Assembly: GCF_030068505.1 (NCBI RefSeq)
Contig: NZ_JAQOSO010000007.1
Span: forward strand, 1-64,000
Reading direction: 5' to 3'
DNA length: 64,000 bases
Source of the DNA: Roseofilum capinflatum BLCC-M114
Lineage (GTDB): Bacteria; Cyanobacteriota; Cyanobacteriia; Cyanobacteriales; Desertifilaceae
In this document: one piece after another, positions 37,940 to 46,824 of the stretch
Layout of the letters: each line of letters starts with the position of its first letter
Numbering within the stretch: position 1 is the stretch's first letter
The notes under the pieces: generated by a model
Told to the model about the DNA's origin: nothing
Seen by the model: the letters and a program-made list of their open reading frames with translations, nothing else
Database searches by the model: none
Program-made: the position numbers and the translations under genes

Positions 37940-38968
37940 ATGATCGAGAACCTACCTAAAATATACTTTTATATTCCTCGCAGAGATTGGCCAAAAATCA
38001 TTCCTGATAGAGCAGAAGAGCTGCGTCCAGCAAATGTTCTAGGGAGTTGGATTTTACAAACTTATTTGCGTTTGTACGAAAGTGGATTTTCTTGCCAGTT
38101 GGTTTCAGAAATGCCAAAGGAGGGGATCGTAGTTGCTTATCGGTACTCTTTGCCTTATGAAGCAAAACCTCCTGCCGATCTCCTTTGGGTGTGTGTGAAG
38201 GGAGATCAAAATTCTCATCCTTACGCACCAATTCATGTGGTTCAGAATGCTTGTGAAGTTGATTCTCCTCCTTTACAGATTCAATCAGTGGATGAAGATA
38301 GATACTTGTTACCGAGTAAACGATTTTACTTGCCTCATTGGCCTCAAGCTGGGGTTATTCCGAGAAGTCCGAAAAGAGGCGATCGCTTTGAGAATGTCGC
38401 TTACTTTGGTATTACTTATAATTTAGCACCGGAACTTTCTCAACCCGAATGGAAGGAACAGCTCAAGCAAATGGGGTTAAACTGGAGACGGGAGAAAGAG
38501 CGCGATCGCTGGAATGACTATAGCGAAGTAGACGCTATTCTTGCTGTTCGCTCATTTAACGATAGCACAGATTATCCTTGGAAACCAGCATCAAAACTCT
38601 TTAATGCTTGGAATGCAGGAGTTCCAGCGATTTTAGGACGTGAGTCTGCCTTTCAGGGGGAAAGAAAAAGTGAACTCGACTATATCGAAGTCAATAGTTA
38701 TGAAGAAACCGTTAATGCCGTTAAACGTCTGCGAGATGATACACAATTTCGCCAAGTGATGATGAACAATTGTCAACAACGGGCACAAGAAATAACCCCA
38801 GAGAATATTACTAAGCGATGGCAAGATTTTTTACTTAATACTTGCGTTCCTGCCTATGAAGAATGGCGAAGTTTATCCAATTGGCAACGTCAAAAATTTT
38901 TCATGGGTCGCTATCTAGCCCTTAAATGGAATAGCTTAGAACGACGAATTCTATCTTTGAACAGATAA
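37940..38968 (+). CDS. Glycosyltransferase-like protein
   Basis: A 342-residue protein starting at ATG 37940, with a GGAG upstream. It has no TM segment. The C-terminal part looks like a GT-B donor domain: AYFGITYNLAPEL, then WKPASKLFNAWNAGVPAILG and NAVKRLRDD. The N-terminal half (YFYIPRRDWPKIIPDRAEEL) is family-specific. I take it as a glycosyltransferase of unknown linkage in the same glycan locus. It lacks the clear EX7E motif, so confidence in activity is moderate. Confidence 0.7.
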   Translation: MIENLPKIYFYIPRRDWPKIIPDRAEELRPANVLGSWILQTYLRLYESGFSCQLVSEMPKEGIVVAYRYSLPYEAKPPADLLWVCVKGDQNSHPYAPIHVVQNACEVDSPPLQIQSVDEDRYLLPSKRFYLPHWPQAGVIPRSPKRGDRFENVAYFGITYNLAPELSQPEWKEQLKQMGLNWRREKERDRWNDYSEVDAILAVRSFNDSTDYPWKPASKLFNAWNAGVPAILGRESAFQGERKSELDYIEVNSYEETVNAVKRLRDDTQFRQVMMNNCQQRAQEITPENITKRWQDFLLNTCVPAYEEWRSLSNWQRQKFFMGRYLALKWNSLERRILSLNR

Positions 38969-39122
38969 AAAAATACAGGCGATCAAAGTCTAGTTTTCTT
39001 TATCTTTTTTTTAAGACTTGTCGTCAGCGCTAGAATCCTTGCCAAAGGTAGAATCTATCAGTCATAATGGAAGCATACCTATTTTTGCCTGATGTCTGTA
39101 TTTACCTACAGATAATAAGCTT

Positions 39123-40136
39123 ATGACTAATGGAATCTATACCCTTGCCAATGATGTCGTCTACGATCAAGTGGTGGCTCTTTTAAACAGTATCGAAGTT
39201 AATCTGAGTCCAGAGTTTCCCGTTTGGATTATTCCCTACGATAACCGCTTAGACAAAATTAAGGATTTAGTTAAAAGTCGAAACAATGTCGAGCTTCTTT
39301 CTGATGAAGCTATTCTTTCTCGATGGGAAGATTTTGCGTATGAAATTTGGAAGAGACATCCTTCAGCCTTAGCAAATTGGCAATCAAGAGGAATTGAAGG
39401 AGTCAATCGTTTAGGGATGCATCGGAGATTTTGTGCTTTTGATGAAGACAGTCCTTTAGAGAAATTTATTTATTGTGATGGTGATGTTCTGGTTCTCAAT
39501 CAGTTAGATTTTGTTTTCGATCGCATCAAGGATCAAGAGTTCGTGGTCTATGATTTCCAATACAAAGATCTTACCCATGTTTACAATATTCACTCTGAAA
39601 AAGTTGGGAAGATTTTTCCACAAGAGCGTTTAAGTTCAGAAATTTTTTGTGCAGGTTTTTATGGATCTAAACGGGGATTATTTCCACAAGAAACGCGAGA
39701 GTGGTTACTTCAGCAATTGGAATCAGGTGAAGCAGAAATCTTATATCCCAATGGGCCAGATCAGTCTATTCTTAACTATATGACTATGCGTTCCGATCGC
39801 CCAGCCTATAATTTTTCCCTGCAACTCCCCAAAGAACAGACAACTGGATGTTCTGTAACCTCTCCCCACTTTGAGCAACGGGGTCATTTGCTCTATGATA
39901 AAGGGGTACAGCTCACTTACCTGCACTATATCGGTATATCTTCTAAGGTATTTACTAGGCTCTGTGCGGGAGAAAATATAGACTTTCCCTATCGAGACAT
40001 ATTCTTACACTACCGCTATCTACACGACCCTGAAAATCGACCTCAATTTGTGGGTAAACCTAAACCTTATAATGCACCCCCTACGTTTATAGATAAAGTG
40101 TTGCGTAAATTAGGAATGAAGACCTCTAGGAAATAA
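39123..40136 (+). CDS. Cyanobacterial Npun_R2821/R2823-like protein (GT8-like fold), copy 1
   Basis: A 337-residue protein. The N-terminus (GIYTLANDVVYDQVVALLNS) and the acidic motif FIYCDGDVLVLN, a DxD-type metal/nucleotide-sugar site, suggest a GT-A (GT8-like) glycosyltransferase. NGPDQSILNYM and LHYIG further support the fold. It is followed two bases later by a homologue, so they are a tandem operon pair. From memory, pairs like this in Nostoc carry the label Npun_R2821/Npun_R2823 family, with function unproven. Confidence 0.75.
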   Translation: MTNGIYTLANDVVYDQVVALLNSIEVNLSPEFPVWIIPYDNRLDKIKDLVKSRNNVELLSDEAILSRWEDFAYEIWKRHPSALANWQSRGIEGVNRLGMHRRFCAFDEDSPLEKFIYCDGDVLVLNQLDFVFDRIKDQEFVVYDFQYKDLTHVYNIHSEKVGKIFPQERLSSEIFCAGFYGSKRGLFPQETREWLLQQLESGEAEILYPNGPDQSILNYMTMRSDRPAYNFSLQLPKEQTTGCSVTSPHFEQRGHLLYDKGVQLTYLHYIGISSKVFTRLCAGENIDFPYRDIFLHYRYLHDPENRPQFVGKPKPYNAPPTFIDKVLRKLGMKTSRK

Positions 40137-40138
40137 TC

Positions 40139-41053
40139 ATGAACCAAGGAATTTACATTGTAGCGAACAATAAAGTTAAAGAGAATGCGATCGCCCTCTT
40201 AAACAGTATTCGCATGTACGATCCTGGCATTACAGTTTACATGATACCCTTCAATGAGGAATATCAAGAAACCGCCCAAATCCTGGGAGAGGAGCATAAC
40301 GTTCAGATTTTTCCTGATTTAGCTCTTGTAGAAGAATTTACTAGCAAAATTAGCGAGATATTCGATCGGGACTTTTTGGCATTACCCAACAAAATGCGAA
40401 AGCTCGTTGCGTGGTTCGGCCCCCTAGACGACTTTCTCTATATCGATACGGATATCATCGTCTTTGAAAAGATGTCCGATATCCTCTCTTACTTATCAGA
40501 CTATGGGTTTATCTGTTGCGATTATCATCACTCTGGACGCGGATTACAAGATATTTTTTCGCCCTTAGTCAAAGAACAAAATCTCTTTACAGAAGCAGAA
40601 TTAAAAGATGTGTTCAATAGTGGCTTTTGGGCCTCGAAAAAAACGGCCATTTCCCAGGAGCAGATGTATAGTCTTCTGCAAGAATGTAGTCAACATCGAG
40701 AATACTTTGATTTTTCCTCCCAAGTCACTGACCAACCCATTCTCAACTACCTAGTTCTCAAATCAATTCCCAAACGATTAAATTTGGTCAAATTACCAGA
40801 AGGAGTGCCAGGCAGTTGGGCGGGATCGAGTCATTTTGAAGAAAAAGACCATATTTTATATGATAAAGGCAAGCGATTAATGTATCTCCATTGGGCTGGA
40901 AGCGCTATGGGACAGGGTGGCCCTTATAGAGAGTTATGGAGATATTACCGCTATCTCGGCGATCCCAATCCTCCGGCTGACCCTCCAGCACCTAAACCGG
41001 AACCGCAATGGAAACAAAAGCTGAGAAAAATTAAGAAAGCCATCCTCGGTTAA
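40139..41053 (+). CDS. Npun_R2821/R2823-like protein (GT8-like fold), copy 2
   Basis: A 304-residue homologue of the preceding gene with the same plan: GIYIVANNKVKENAIALLNS at the N-terminus, a DxD motif in FLYIDTDIIVFEKM, DQPILNYLVLKS and YLHWAGSA. The C-terminus is Pro/Lys rich. Both copies probably transfer sugars to the same product, or act as a heteromeric pair. It is translationally coupled to copy 1 (start two bases after the stop). Confidence 0.75.
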   Translation: MNQGIYIVANNKVKENAIALLNSIRMYDPGITVYMIPFNEEYQETAQILGEEHNVQIFPDLALVEEFTSKISEIFDRDFLALPNKMRKLVAWFGPLDDFLYIDTDIIVFEKMSDILSYLSDYGFICCDYHHSGRGLQDIFSPLVKEQNLFTEAELKDVFNSGFWASKKTAISQEQMYSLLQECSQHREYFDFSSQVTDQPILNYLVLKSIPKRLNLVKLPEGVPGSWAGSSHFEEKDHILYDKGKRLMYLHWAGSAMGQGGPYRELWRYYRYLGDPNPPADPPAPKPEPQWKQKLRKIKKAILG

Positions 41054-41102
41054 TTCATCTCTTATAATTGTGCAGGAATGAGAGCTAAAAATTATCTTTG
41101 TA

Positions 41103-42053
41103 ATGACTAAAGTAATTGTAACTGGTGTGGCTGGTTTTATTGGTTCTACCTTAGCCGAAACCTTACTCAATCAAGGTCAAGAAGTGATTGGTGTCGATCA
41201 ATTTAATGATTATTATGACCCCACCCTGAAACGTCGGAATGTTAGCAGTTTTGAAAATCATCCTCAGTTTCAACTGATAGAAGGAGATATTCAAGCCTTA
41301 GACTGGAATTCCCTGCTGACGGATGTGGAGGTGGTTTATCACCAAGCAGCGCAAGCGGGAGTGCGTGCGAGTTGGGGGGAAGGGTTTCGCTCCTATACGG
41401 AACGGAATATTAATGCTACTCAAATTATGCTGGAAGCGGCGAAACAGTTCACGACGTTAAAACGGTTTGTCTATGCTTCCACCTCTTCTATATATGGGAA
41501 TGCCGAAACCTTTCCCACTTCAGAGATGATTCCTCCCCAACCGGTTTCTCCCTATGGCATTACCAAGTTGGCGGCGGAACGGTTATGTGTGTTATATCAC
41601 CAAAATTTCCAGGTTCCGTTTACGGCTCTCCGCTATTTTACGGTGTATGGCCCCCGTCAACGTCCGGATATGGCGTTTCATAAATTTTACAAGGCGGTAT
41701 TGGAAGATCGGGCCATTGACATCTATGGAGATGGTCAGCAGACGAGGGATTTTACTTTTATTCAAGATGCTGTAGCTGCCAATATTGCGGCGGCAACGGC
41801 TCCTGACGCAGTTGGGGAAATTTTTAATATTGGTGGCGGCAGTCGAGTGGTACTGACGGATGTGTTGGATACAATGGAAAAGATTGTGGGTCAACCGATC
41901 CGTAGAAATCACATCGATCGCGCCATGGGAGATGCTCGCCATACCAGTGCTGATGTTTCTAAAGCCAAGAAACTGATTGGATATCAGCCCCAAGTCTCCC
42001 TAGAGGAGGGCTTAACGAAGGAGTGGGAATGGGTTCAGGAACTCTATCGTTAA
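41103..42053 (+). CDS. NAD-dependent epimerase (UDP-glucuronate 4-epimerase-like)
   Basis: A 316-residue extended short-chain dehydrogenase. Rossmann motif VTGVAGFIGSTL, sugar-epimerase block GVDQFNDYYDPTLKRRN (typical of UDP-glucuronate 4-epimerases), ASTSSIYGNAE and catalytic YGITK (SPYGITKLAAER), then RYFTVYGPRQRPDMAF. It probably interconverts UDP-glucuronate and UDP-galacturonate, supplying a uronic acid donor to the glycosyltransferases beside it. Full length. It starts about 50 bp after the GT8-like pair in the same direction. Confidence 0.9.
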   Translation: MTKVIVTGVAGFIGSTLAETLLNQGQEVIGVDQFNDYYDPTLKRRNVSSFENHPQFQLIEGDIQALDWNSLLTDVEVVYHQAAQAGVRASWGEGFRSYTERNINATQIMLEAAKQFTTLKRFVYASTSSIYGNAETFPTSEMIPPQPVSPYGITKLAAERLCVLYHQNFQVPFTALRYFTVYGPRQRPDMAFHKFYKAVLEDRAIDIYGDGQQTRDFTFIQDAVAANIAAATAPDAVGEIFNIGGGSRVVLTDVLDTMEKIVGQPIRRNHIDRAMGDARHTSADVSKAKKLIGYQPQVSLEEGLTKEWEWVQELYR

Positions 42054-42131
42054 GAAAGGCCAGGGGAGGGGTTGAGGACATTGATCGTTTTTCTGCTAAT
42101 TTTTGGGGTTTCAACTCCATTGGTTCAGTTC

Positions 42132-43346
42132 TTATTCCCCTGACCCTGAGTGAGCGTTTGCTAAAGTTGCTTCATATTTTTTGCCCATTTGTTCCCAAGT
42201 GAACTGATCTTCAATCAGTTTGCGCCCGTTTTGAGAGAGTTCGGTTCTGAGTTGGGGGTTCTCAAATAGTCGGGAAATGGCTTCAATGTACTCTTTTACC
42301 GTATTGGCTCGCAAGGCAACCCCATCGGCATCGAGTCCTTCTAAACCGCGATCGCTCCCCACAACCGGAATACCTGCCGCCATCGCTTCCAGGGTCTTAT
42401 TTTTAATGCCAAAACCCGTTTGTAAAGACACCACACACACGGTAGTTTGATGGAGCGCTTCCACCATGGAAGGGACTCTTCCCGTCACTTCTACACCCGG
42501 TTGGTTAGCTAAGGCTTTAATTTCAGGGGTGGGACGATTGCCGATAATGCGATACTTGACTTCAGGATAGCGCTGACGCAGTTGGGGGAAGACTTTTTTG
42601 GCAAAGAAGATCGCCGCATCCATATTGTGAGTTAAGTCCATGGAACCCACAAAGGCTAAGGTATAGCCCCCAGGATCTTGGGTTCGACAGGGAAATAAGT
42701 CTAGATCGACTCCATTGGGAATGACTTCAATTTTGTTAGCAGGGGCAAAAATTTGCAGTTGTTTTTGATCGTCAACGGTGGTGACGACCAGTTTATCGGT
42801 AATTTGAGAGTATTGTTGTTCGTAGCGATAGAGAACGGGTAAATAAAGGCGATCGCGCCATGGATTTTCGGAAGCTCCCATCTCAATGGCATTTCTGGTT
42901 CCCCAATACATGGAACTATGAACATTAACCACCATACCCACTCGATTTTTTAGCTCTGGACGTAAATAAACGGCGTTGGCACTATGTTCGCAGGTAATGG
43001 CATCATACTTGCCCTGCTCGACTCCTTCGAGAACCAGGGTTTCAATATCCTTGAGGTAACGGTGAATCACATTTTGGGGTTTTCCTTCCCAGAATGAAGA
43101 GAATAGGCGCTTTCCTTTGGCGATCGCCCCTTTGCGCTCATCGGCGACAATGGGAAAAATCTTCAGATCGCTGACGTGATCCTGTAAGCCGGTAATATCT
43201 TCATCGGTAACATCGGGCGATCGCTGGGCAACTACAGTTACTTGATGGTCTTTTTGTAGATATTTAAGCAGATTAAACGTTCTCACTTCTGTCCCCGACC
43301 GACTAGGGGGGTAAGGAAAAGTGGAGGAAAGCATAAGAATTTTCAT
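42132..43346 (-). CDS. Glycosyltransferase family 4 protein
   Basis: A 404-residue GT-B glycosyltransferase. Seen: LSSTFPYPPSRSGTEVRTFNL (N-domain glycine loop), VIPNGVDLDLFP, LAFVGSMDLTHNMDAA, and the donor site GFGIKNKTLEAMAAGIPVVGS (EX7E-like with K and E). This matches sugar transferases of the exopolysaccharide/TIGR03087-like type. It faces left, convergent with the epimerase gene and divergent from the methyltransferase gene. Confidence 0.9.
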   Translation of the reverse strand: MKILMLSSTFPYPPSRSGTEVRTFNLLKYLQKDHQVTVVAQRSPDVTDEDITGLQDHVSDLKIFPIVADERKGAIAKGKRLFSSFWEGKPQNVIHRYLKDIETLVLEGVEQGKYDAITCEHSANAVYLRPELKNRVGMVVNVHSSMYWGTRNAIEMGASENPWRDRLYLPVLYRYEQQYSQITDKLVVTTVDDQKQLQIFAPANKIEVIPNGVDLDLFPCRTQDPGGYTLAFVGSMDLTHNMDAAIFFAKKVFPQLRQRYPEVKYRIIGNRPTPEIKALANQPGVEVTGRVPSMVEALHQTTVCVVSLQTGFGIKNKTLEAMAAGIPVVGSDRGLEGLDADGVALRANTVKEYIEAISRLFENPQLRTELSQNGRKLIEDQFTWEQMGKKYEATLANAHSGSGE

Positions 43347-43404
43347 ATAATTACGTGGAAGACTCTACTGATACGTTCTACCATAACCTAGGAGAAATTC
43401 AGCC

Positions 43405-44226
43405 ATGAAGCAGATCACAATTCCCCCAGAATCCCCGGCAAGTTGGCAAGAAGTATTTTACTATGACCAGATAGAAATTTATGGCGATCGCCGGGTTCTG
43501 GGTCATACCTATGCTTACCAGAATCGCCGTCAGGTGGTGATTGATTTGGTGCAAAAAGTAGCCCAACCGGGGGCTAAGGTTTTAGATGTGGCGGCTTCTC
43601 AGGGAAATTATAGTCTATGGCTGGCGGAATTGGGCTACCAAGTGACTTGGAATGACCTGCGATCGGAATTAGTCGATTACGTGAAAATGAAGTATGAAAA
43701 GGGAGATATTGAGTATGCTCCCGGTAATTTATTTGATTTAGGGTTTGATTCTTGCTTTGATGTGGTCTTGATTACGGAGATTATTGAGCATGTGGCCCAT
43801 CCCGATCAATTTCTGCAAAAAATTTCCCAATTGGTAAAACCGGGAGGGTATATTGTCATGACCACCCCCAATGGGGAATATATTCGCCATAATTTACCCA
43901 AGTTTTCCGATTGTCCCGATCCCTCTTTGTACGAAGAACAACAATTTAGCCCCAATTCGGATGGTCATATTTTTCTGATGCATACGGATGAAATTCCGCC
44001 CCTCGTGAATCAAGCGGGCTTAGAAATAGAAGAAATTCGCTTGTTTACGAATTCCTTAACCAATGGTCATATTAAACTAGAGTATCTGTTAAAGGTGTTA
44101 CCCAAAGGGGTGGTAGATGGCATGGAAAAATTGACCGGCTCTTTGCCTTTTTCTCTGCAACGGAAACTGCATAAAGGGATGGCTGTTTTGATCCGGCGAT
44201 CGCCTGAACCGGAATCTAAGGGATAA
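43405..44226 (+). CDS. Class I SAM-dependent methyltransferase
   Basis: A 273-residue methyltransferase. SAM motif VLDVAASQGNYSLWLAE, then VTWNDLRSEL, VVLITEIIEHVAHPDQFL (motif with EIIEH, Methyltransf_11/23 style) and KPGGYIVMTTPNGEY. It is likely to methylate a sugar or lipid of the adjacent locus. Its stop codon region (44216-44253) overlaps a copy of the lptC 3' end on the opposite strand, a sign of rearrangement at this border. Confidence 0.88.
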   Translation: MKQITIPPESPASWQEVFYYDQIEIYGDRRVLGHTYAYQNRRQVVIDLVQKVAQPGAKVLDVAASQGNYSLWLAELGYQVTWNDLRSELVDYVKMKYEKGDIEYAPGNLFDLGFDSCFDVVLITEIIEHVAHPDQFLQKISQLVKPGGYIVMTTPNGEYIRHNLPKFSDCPDPSLYEEQQFSPNSDGHIFLMHTDEIPPLVNQAGLEIEEIRLFTNSLTNGHIKLEYLLKVLPKGVVDGMEKLTGSLPFSLQRKLHKGMAVLIRRSPEPESKG

Positions 44227-44253
44227 TTTCGGTAACCACTTGGGTGCGATCGC
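44216..44253 (-). pseudogene. Relic copy of the lptC 3' end
   Basis: On the minus strand this segment reads SDRTQVVTEIIP followed by a stop. The intact lptC-like gene 700 bp away ends GDRTRVVTEIIP-stop. About 30 of 38 bases match between the two. It is a fossil of a second lptC end, left when the 44.26-44.92 kb segment was inserted or duplicated. It overlaps the end of the methyltransferase gene. Confidence 0.6.
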
Positions 44254-44389
44254 TGATTTGATACAACTTAAAGGTTGGAGAAAGGCTGTCAGTCGGCGAT
44301 CGCTATTCTATTTGAACCACAGAGGTACGGAGAAAGACAGAGGGGGTATAATTACGGGTTGTCTGGAGGGCGCTGGGGAGGTTTGGGTT

Positions 44390-44530
44390 ATGGGTGAGAA
44401 ACGTAAGCTCAATAACGGTAAATATACGGTTGAGAGAGTATTAGGATCGGGGCGTTTTTCCCAAACTCTGTTGGCCTATCATACGGCAGGCGATCGTAAA
44501 GATGAACGTTTGGTGATTAAAACACAGTTG
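44390..44530 (+). pseudogene. Ser/Thr protein kinase N-terminal fragment
   Basis: From ATG 44390 the frame reads MGEKRKLNNGKYTVERVLGS, then GRFSQTLLAYHTAGDRKDER and LVIKTQ. This is the glycine-rich loop (GSGRFSQT) and the VIK lysine of a cyanobacterial Hanks-type kinase. The frame then runs into a non-coding repeat and ends. All later kinase motifs (HRD, DFG) are missing. A gene remnant, not functional as a kinase. Confidence 0.7.
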
Positions 44531-44544
44531 AGAATCAGGGTTAA

Positions 44545-44922
44545 GTTGCCCTCATCCCCCAGCCCCCTTCGGCTTCGCTCAGGGCAAGCCTTCTCCCGTG
44601 GGAGAAGGGGGAGAAATAAGTCTCTCTCCCGTGCTAATCCTGTAGAGGTTTCGTTGAAGTACAATTTGGTATGTAGGGGCGAACGGCCGTTTCGCTTTGC
44701 GACATGAAACGCCCCTACAGATAGTCAACACACCAGAAAATCTTGAGAACAATGAACAATTAACAATTTATTCCTCCATGCTCAACCCAGAAACCGGGTT
44801 TCTTTGCCCCCAAGATCGCTCATTATCCATCCATTTCGTAGGGGCGGGTTTAACCAATATTTAGGACACAAACCAATCAATTTCCTGAACCCGCCCCCAC
44901 CCACGGATAATCTCACTGTAAG
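44545..44922. repeat. Cluster of dispersed palindromic repeats
   Basis: Three repeats in a row. First, a CTCATCCCCCAGCCCCC / GGGAGAAGGGGGAG type unit (44549-44625) also seen at 57297-57360. Second, TGTAGGGGCG...CGCCCCTACA (44672-44719). Third, GGGGCGGGTT...AACCCGCCCC (44841-44897), related to the hairpin at 54116. No gene between the kinase fragment and lptC. Confidence 0.65.
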
Positions 44923-46128
44923 CTAAGGGATAATCTCTGTGACGACGCGGGTACGATCGCCACTACTCACAGTAATATTTTGATCTCGTAACTGGCCAAA
45001 GGCCCTGGCTCCTTGCAAAAATAAGGGGGGATTCACTTGCCGATAGGTCACATTCCCCGTGGCTTCTACCTCTTCAGTTCCAAAAGACCAAGTAACATTT
45101 TCTGCCGAGAGATCCGATTGATTCCGTCCCCCAGTTACGCGAACATTTTCGGTTAAATGGGCCACTTGATTGGCTAAATCGACGGAGCCGCGATCGCCCA
45201 CTAAGGTCAGTTGTTCATCCAGATGCTCTAAGGTGAGGGTTTGATTGGCTCCCACAGACTGGGATTTCAAATCCCAGGTCATGGAATCACTTTTAGCTTC
45301 TAAAGCAGGGTTGGCTGCGGTTAAGGTCACTTGATTCATCAAGGTGACGGATTCATTCTCTAAGTCCACCATGCTCCCCCCCGCTAAGGCAGTGTGACTG
45401 GGGGGACGTGCTGGTGGTTCAGTTAAGCTTTGTTCCTCTTCTTGGTAGTGTTTCACTTCCAGGGGAACCGATCCCAGCACTTGCTGATCTTTCATCAACC
45501 ACATCAAATGTTCAGTGTTCATTCGTAACTGGGGAGTATGGGCGATCGCCTCTACATTACCGATCAATTCCATTTGCCGCAACCGGCTATAGACTTTGGC
45601 TTGATCGGCTTTGGCTTCGACCTGGGGATGGGAACCCGTTAGTGTATTATGAACCACTAGCACATCTGCATGGGGTCGCCATTCCAGTTCATTGCCTTCT
45701 AACACCACCTCATCTTCAACGGCGATCGCCTTAATTTCGTCTTTAAGTAAAATTAAATTGCCATCTTGGTGAACTTCTCCCCGTTTTGCCTCGACTCGAT
45801 AGACCAATTTTCCATCTTGATACAATTCCCCTGATGGTTCTTCTACAATGGCAATTTGTCGATCTTCACTATAGGTTGCCGATTTTGCATGAACTTTCCA
45901 TAACAACTGACCTTGAGTATCACCCTGTTCTAGGGTGATATCCTTAAAGACCAATTGAACCTCATCGGAGGATTCAGCATCCGATGCTGCTTCCACCAGT
46001 TGATTAGAAGGATTCGATCCCGCACAAGCAGATAAAGCGATCGCCAACATTAAGGAGAGAGCGCTACGCAAAAAGCAAGAGCGTTCCGGACTCAGGCTTT
46101 CAGACTTCAACCCTGTACTCCATACCAT
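44923..46128 (-). CDS. LptC/OstA-like LPS export protein
   Basis: A 401-residue periplasmic protein with a lipoprotein-type signal (LALSACAGSNP, cysteine of a lipobox near residue 35). The body consists of repeated short beta-strand units (OstA/LptC jellyroll), for example LTGSHPQVEAKADQAKVYSR then LRQMELIGNVEAIAHTPQ. Cyanobacterial LptC proteins are long like this, about 390 residues. It bridges lipopolysaccharide from LptB2FG to LptA/D. It starts where the LabA-like gene ends (1-base overlap), so they are co-transcribed. Confidence 0.85.
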   Translation of the reverse strand: MVWSTGLKSESLSPERSCFLRSALSLMLAIALSACAGSNPSNQLVEAASDAESSDEVQLVFKDITLEQGDTQGQLLWKVHAKSATYSEDRQIAIVEEPSGELYQDGKLVYRVEAKRGEVHQDGNLILLKDEIKAIAVEDEVVLEGNELEWRPHADVLVVHNTLTGSHPQVEAKADQAKVYSRLRQMELIGNVEAIAHTPQLRMNTEHLMWLMKDQQVLGSVPLEVKHYQEEEQSLTEPPARPPSHTALAGGSMVDLENESVTLMNQVTLTAANPALEAKSDSMTWDLKSQSVGANQTLTLEHLDEQLTLVGDRGSVDLANQVAHLTENVRVTGGRNQSDLSAENVTWSFGTEEVEATGNVTYRQVNPPLFLQGARAFGQLRDQNITVSSGDRTRVVTEIIP

Positions 46129-46745
46129 TATCGTTTTTCCTGTCGTTCATCCATCAGACTTAAACTCGATAAGGGCCGATAGGAATAGGTGTTTTGCCGG
46201 GGGGTTTTCTGGATATCTTCCTTAATGCTTTCGAGATCGATATAGCGATCGGCTACATTAATCAAACTATCGCTGGTCATCGATCGCAAACTCACCACCT
46301 CTACCCGTACCCCCCGATAGCTCACAGAATCGACAGCATAAGCGAGATCCCCATCCCCACTCACCAATACAGCCGTATCGTAACACCCCACTAACGCCAT
46401 CATATCCACGGCAATTTCCACATCCAAATTGGCCTTTTTCGAGCCATCCGGCAGTTGCACCAAATCCTTAGCAATCACGCGATAGCCATTGCGACGCATC
46501 CATAACAAAAAGCCCTGCTGCTTCTCATTGGTGCGATCGACTCCCGTATAGAAAAATGACCGCAACAGGCGAGAACCATTGGTTAAGCGGCACAATAATT
46601 TCGTGTAATCAATCTCCATCCCCAATTGCAGAGCTGCATAAAACAGATTAGAACCATCAATAAAAATGGCCACAGTTCCCCGATTGGACAGCACTTGTTC
46701 TGGAGTGCAGAGACTTTGATTTTGTTCCATCGATTCATACATCAT
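46128..46745 (-). CDS. LabA-like NYN domain protein
   Basis: A 205-residue PIN-like NYN protein. Seen: VAIFIDGSNLFYAALQLGME (first acidic site), KKANLDVEIAVDMMALVG and AVLVSGDGDLAYAVDSV, the three acidic clusters of the DUF88/LabA family. In Synechococcus, LabA lowers circadian gene expression via KaiC output. Other relatives are RNases. Several ATGs lie near the start; ATG 46745 is used. Its stop overlaps the lptC-like start. Whether it acts in circadian output here is unproven. Confidence 0.85.
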   Translation of the reverse strand: MMYESMEQNQSLCTPEQVLSNRGTVAIFIDGSNLFYAALQLGMEIDYTKLLCRLTNGSRLLRSFFYTGVDRTNEKQQGFLLWMRRNGYRVIAKDLVQLPDGSKKANLDVEIAVDMMALVGCYDTAVLVSGDGDLAYAVDSVSYRGVRVEVVSLRSMTSDSLINVADRYIDLESIKEDIQKTPRQNTYSYRPLSSLSLMDERQEKR

Positions 46746-46824
46746 TGTTATACCTCAGTTATTAAAATCTTATGGTTTTATGGTGGTTTGGAAAGGGAAA
46801 GTAAAGCTTGTCATTATATCAAAC

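Noticed and set aside
44240-44707. A 155-codon open frame after the methyltransferase gene
   Set aside because: It joins unrelated pieces: an antisense lptC relic, a kinase N-terminal fragment and a palindromic repeat. I list the kinase part as a remnant and not the whole as a gene.
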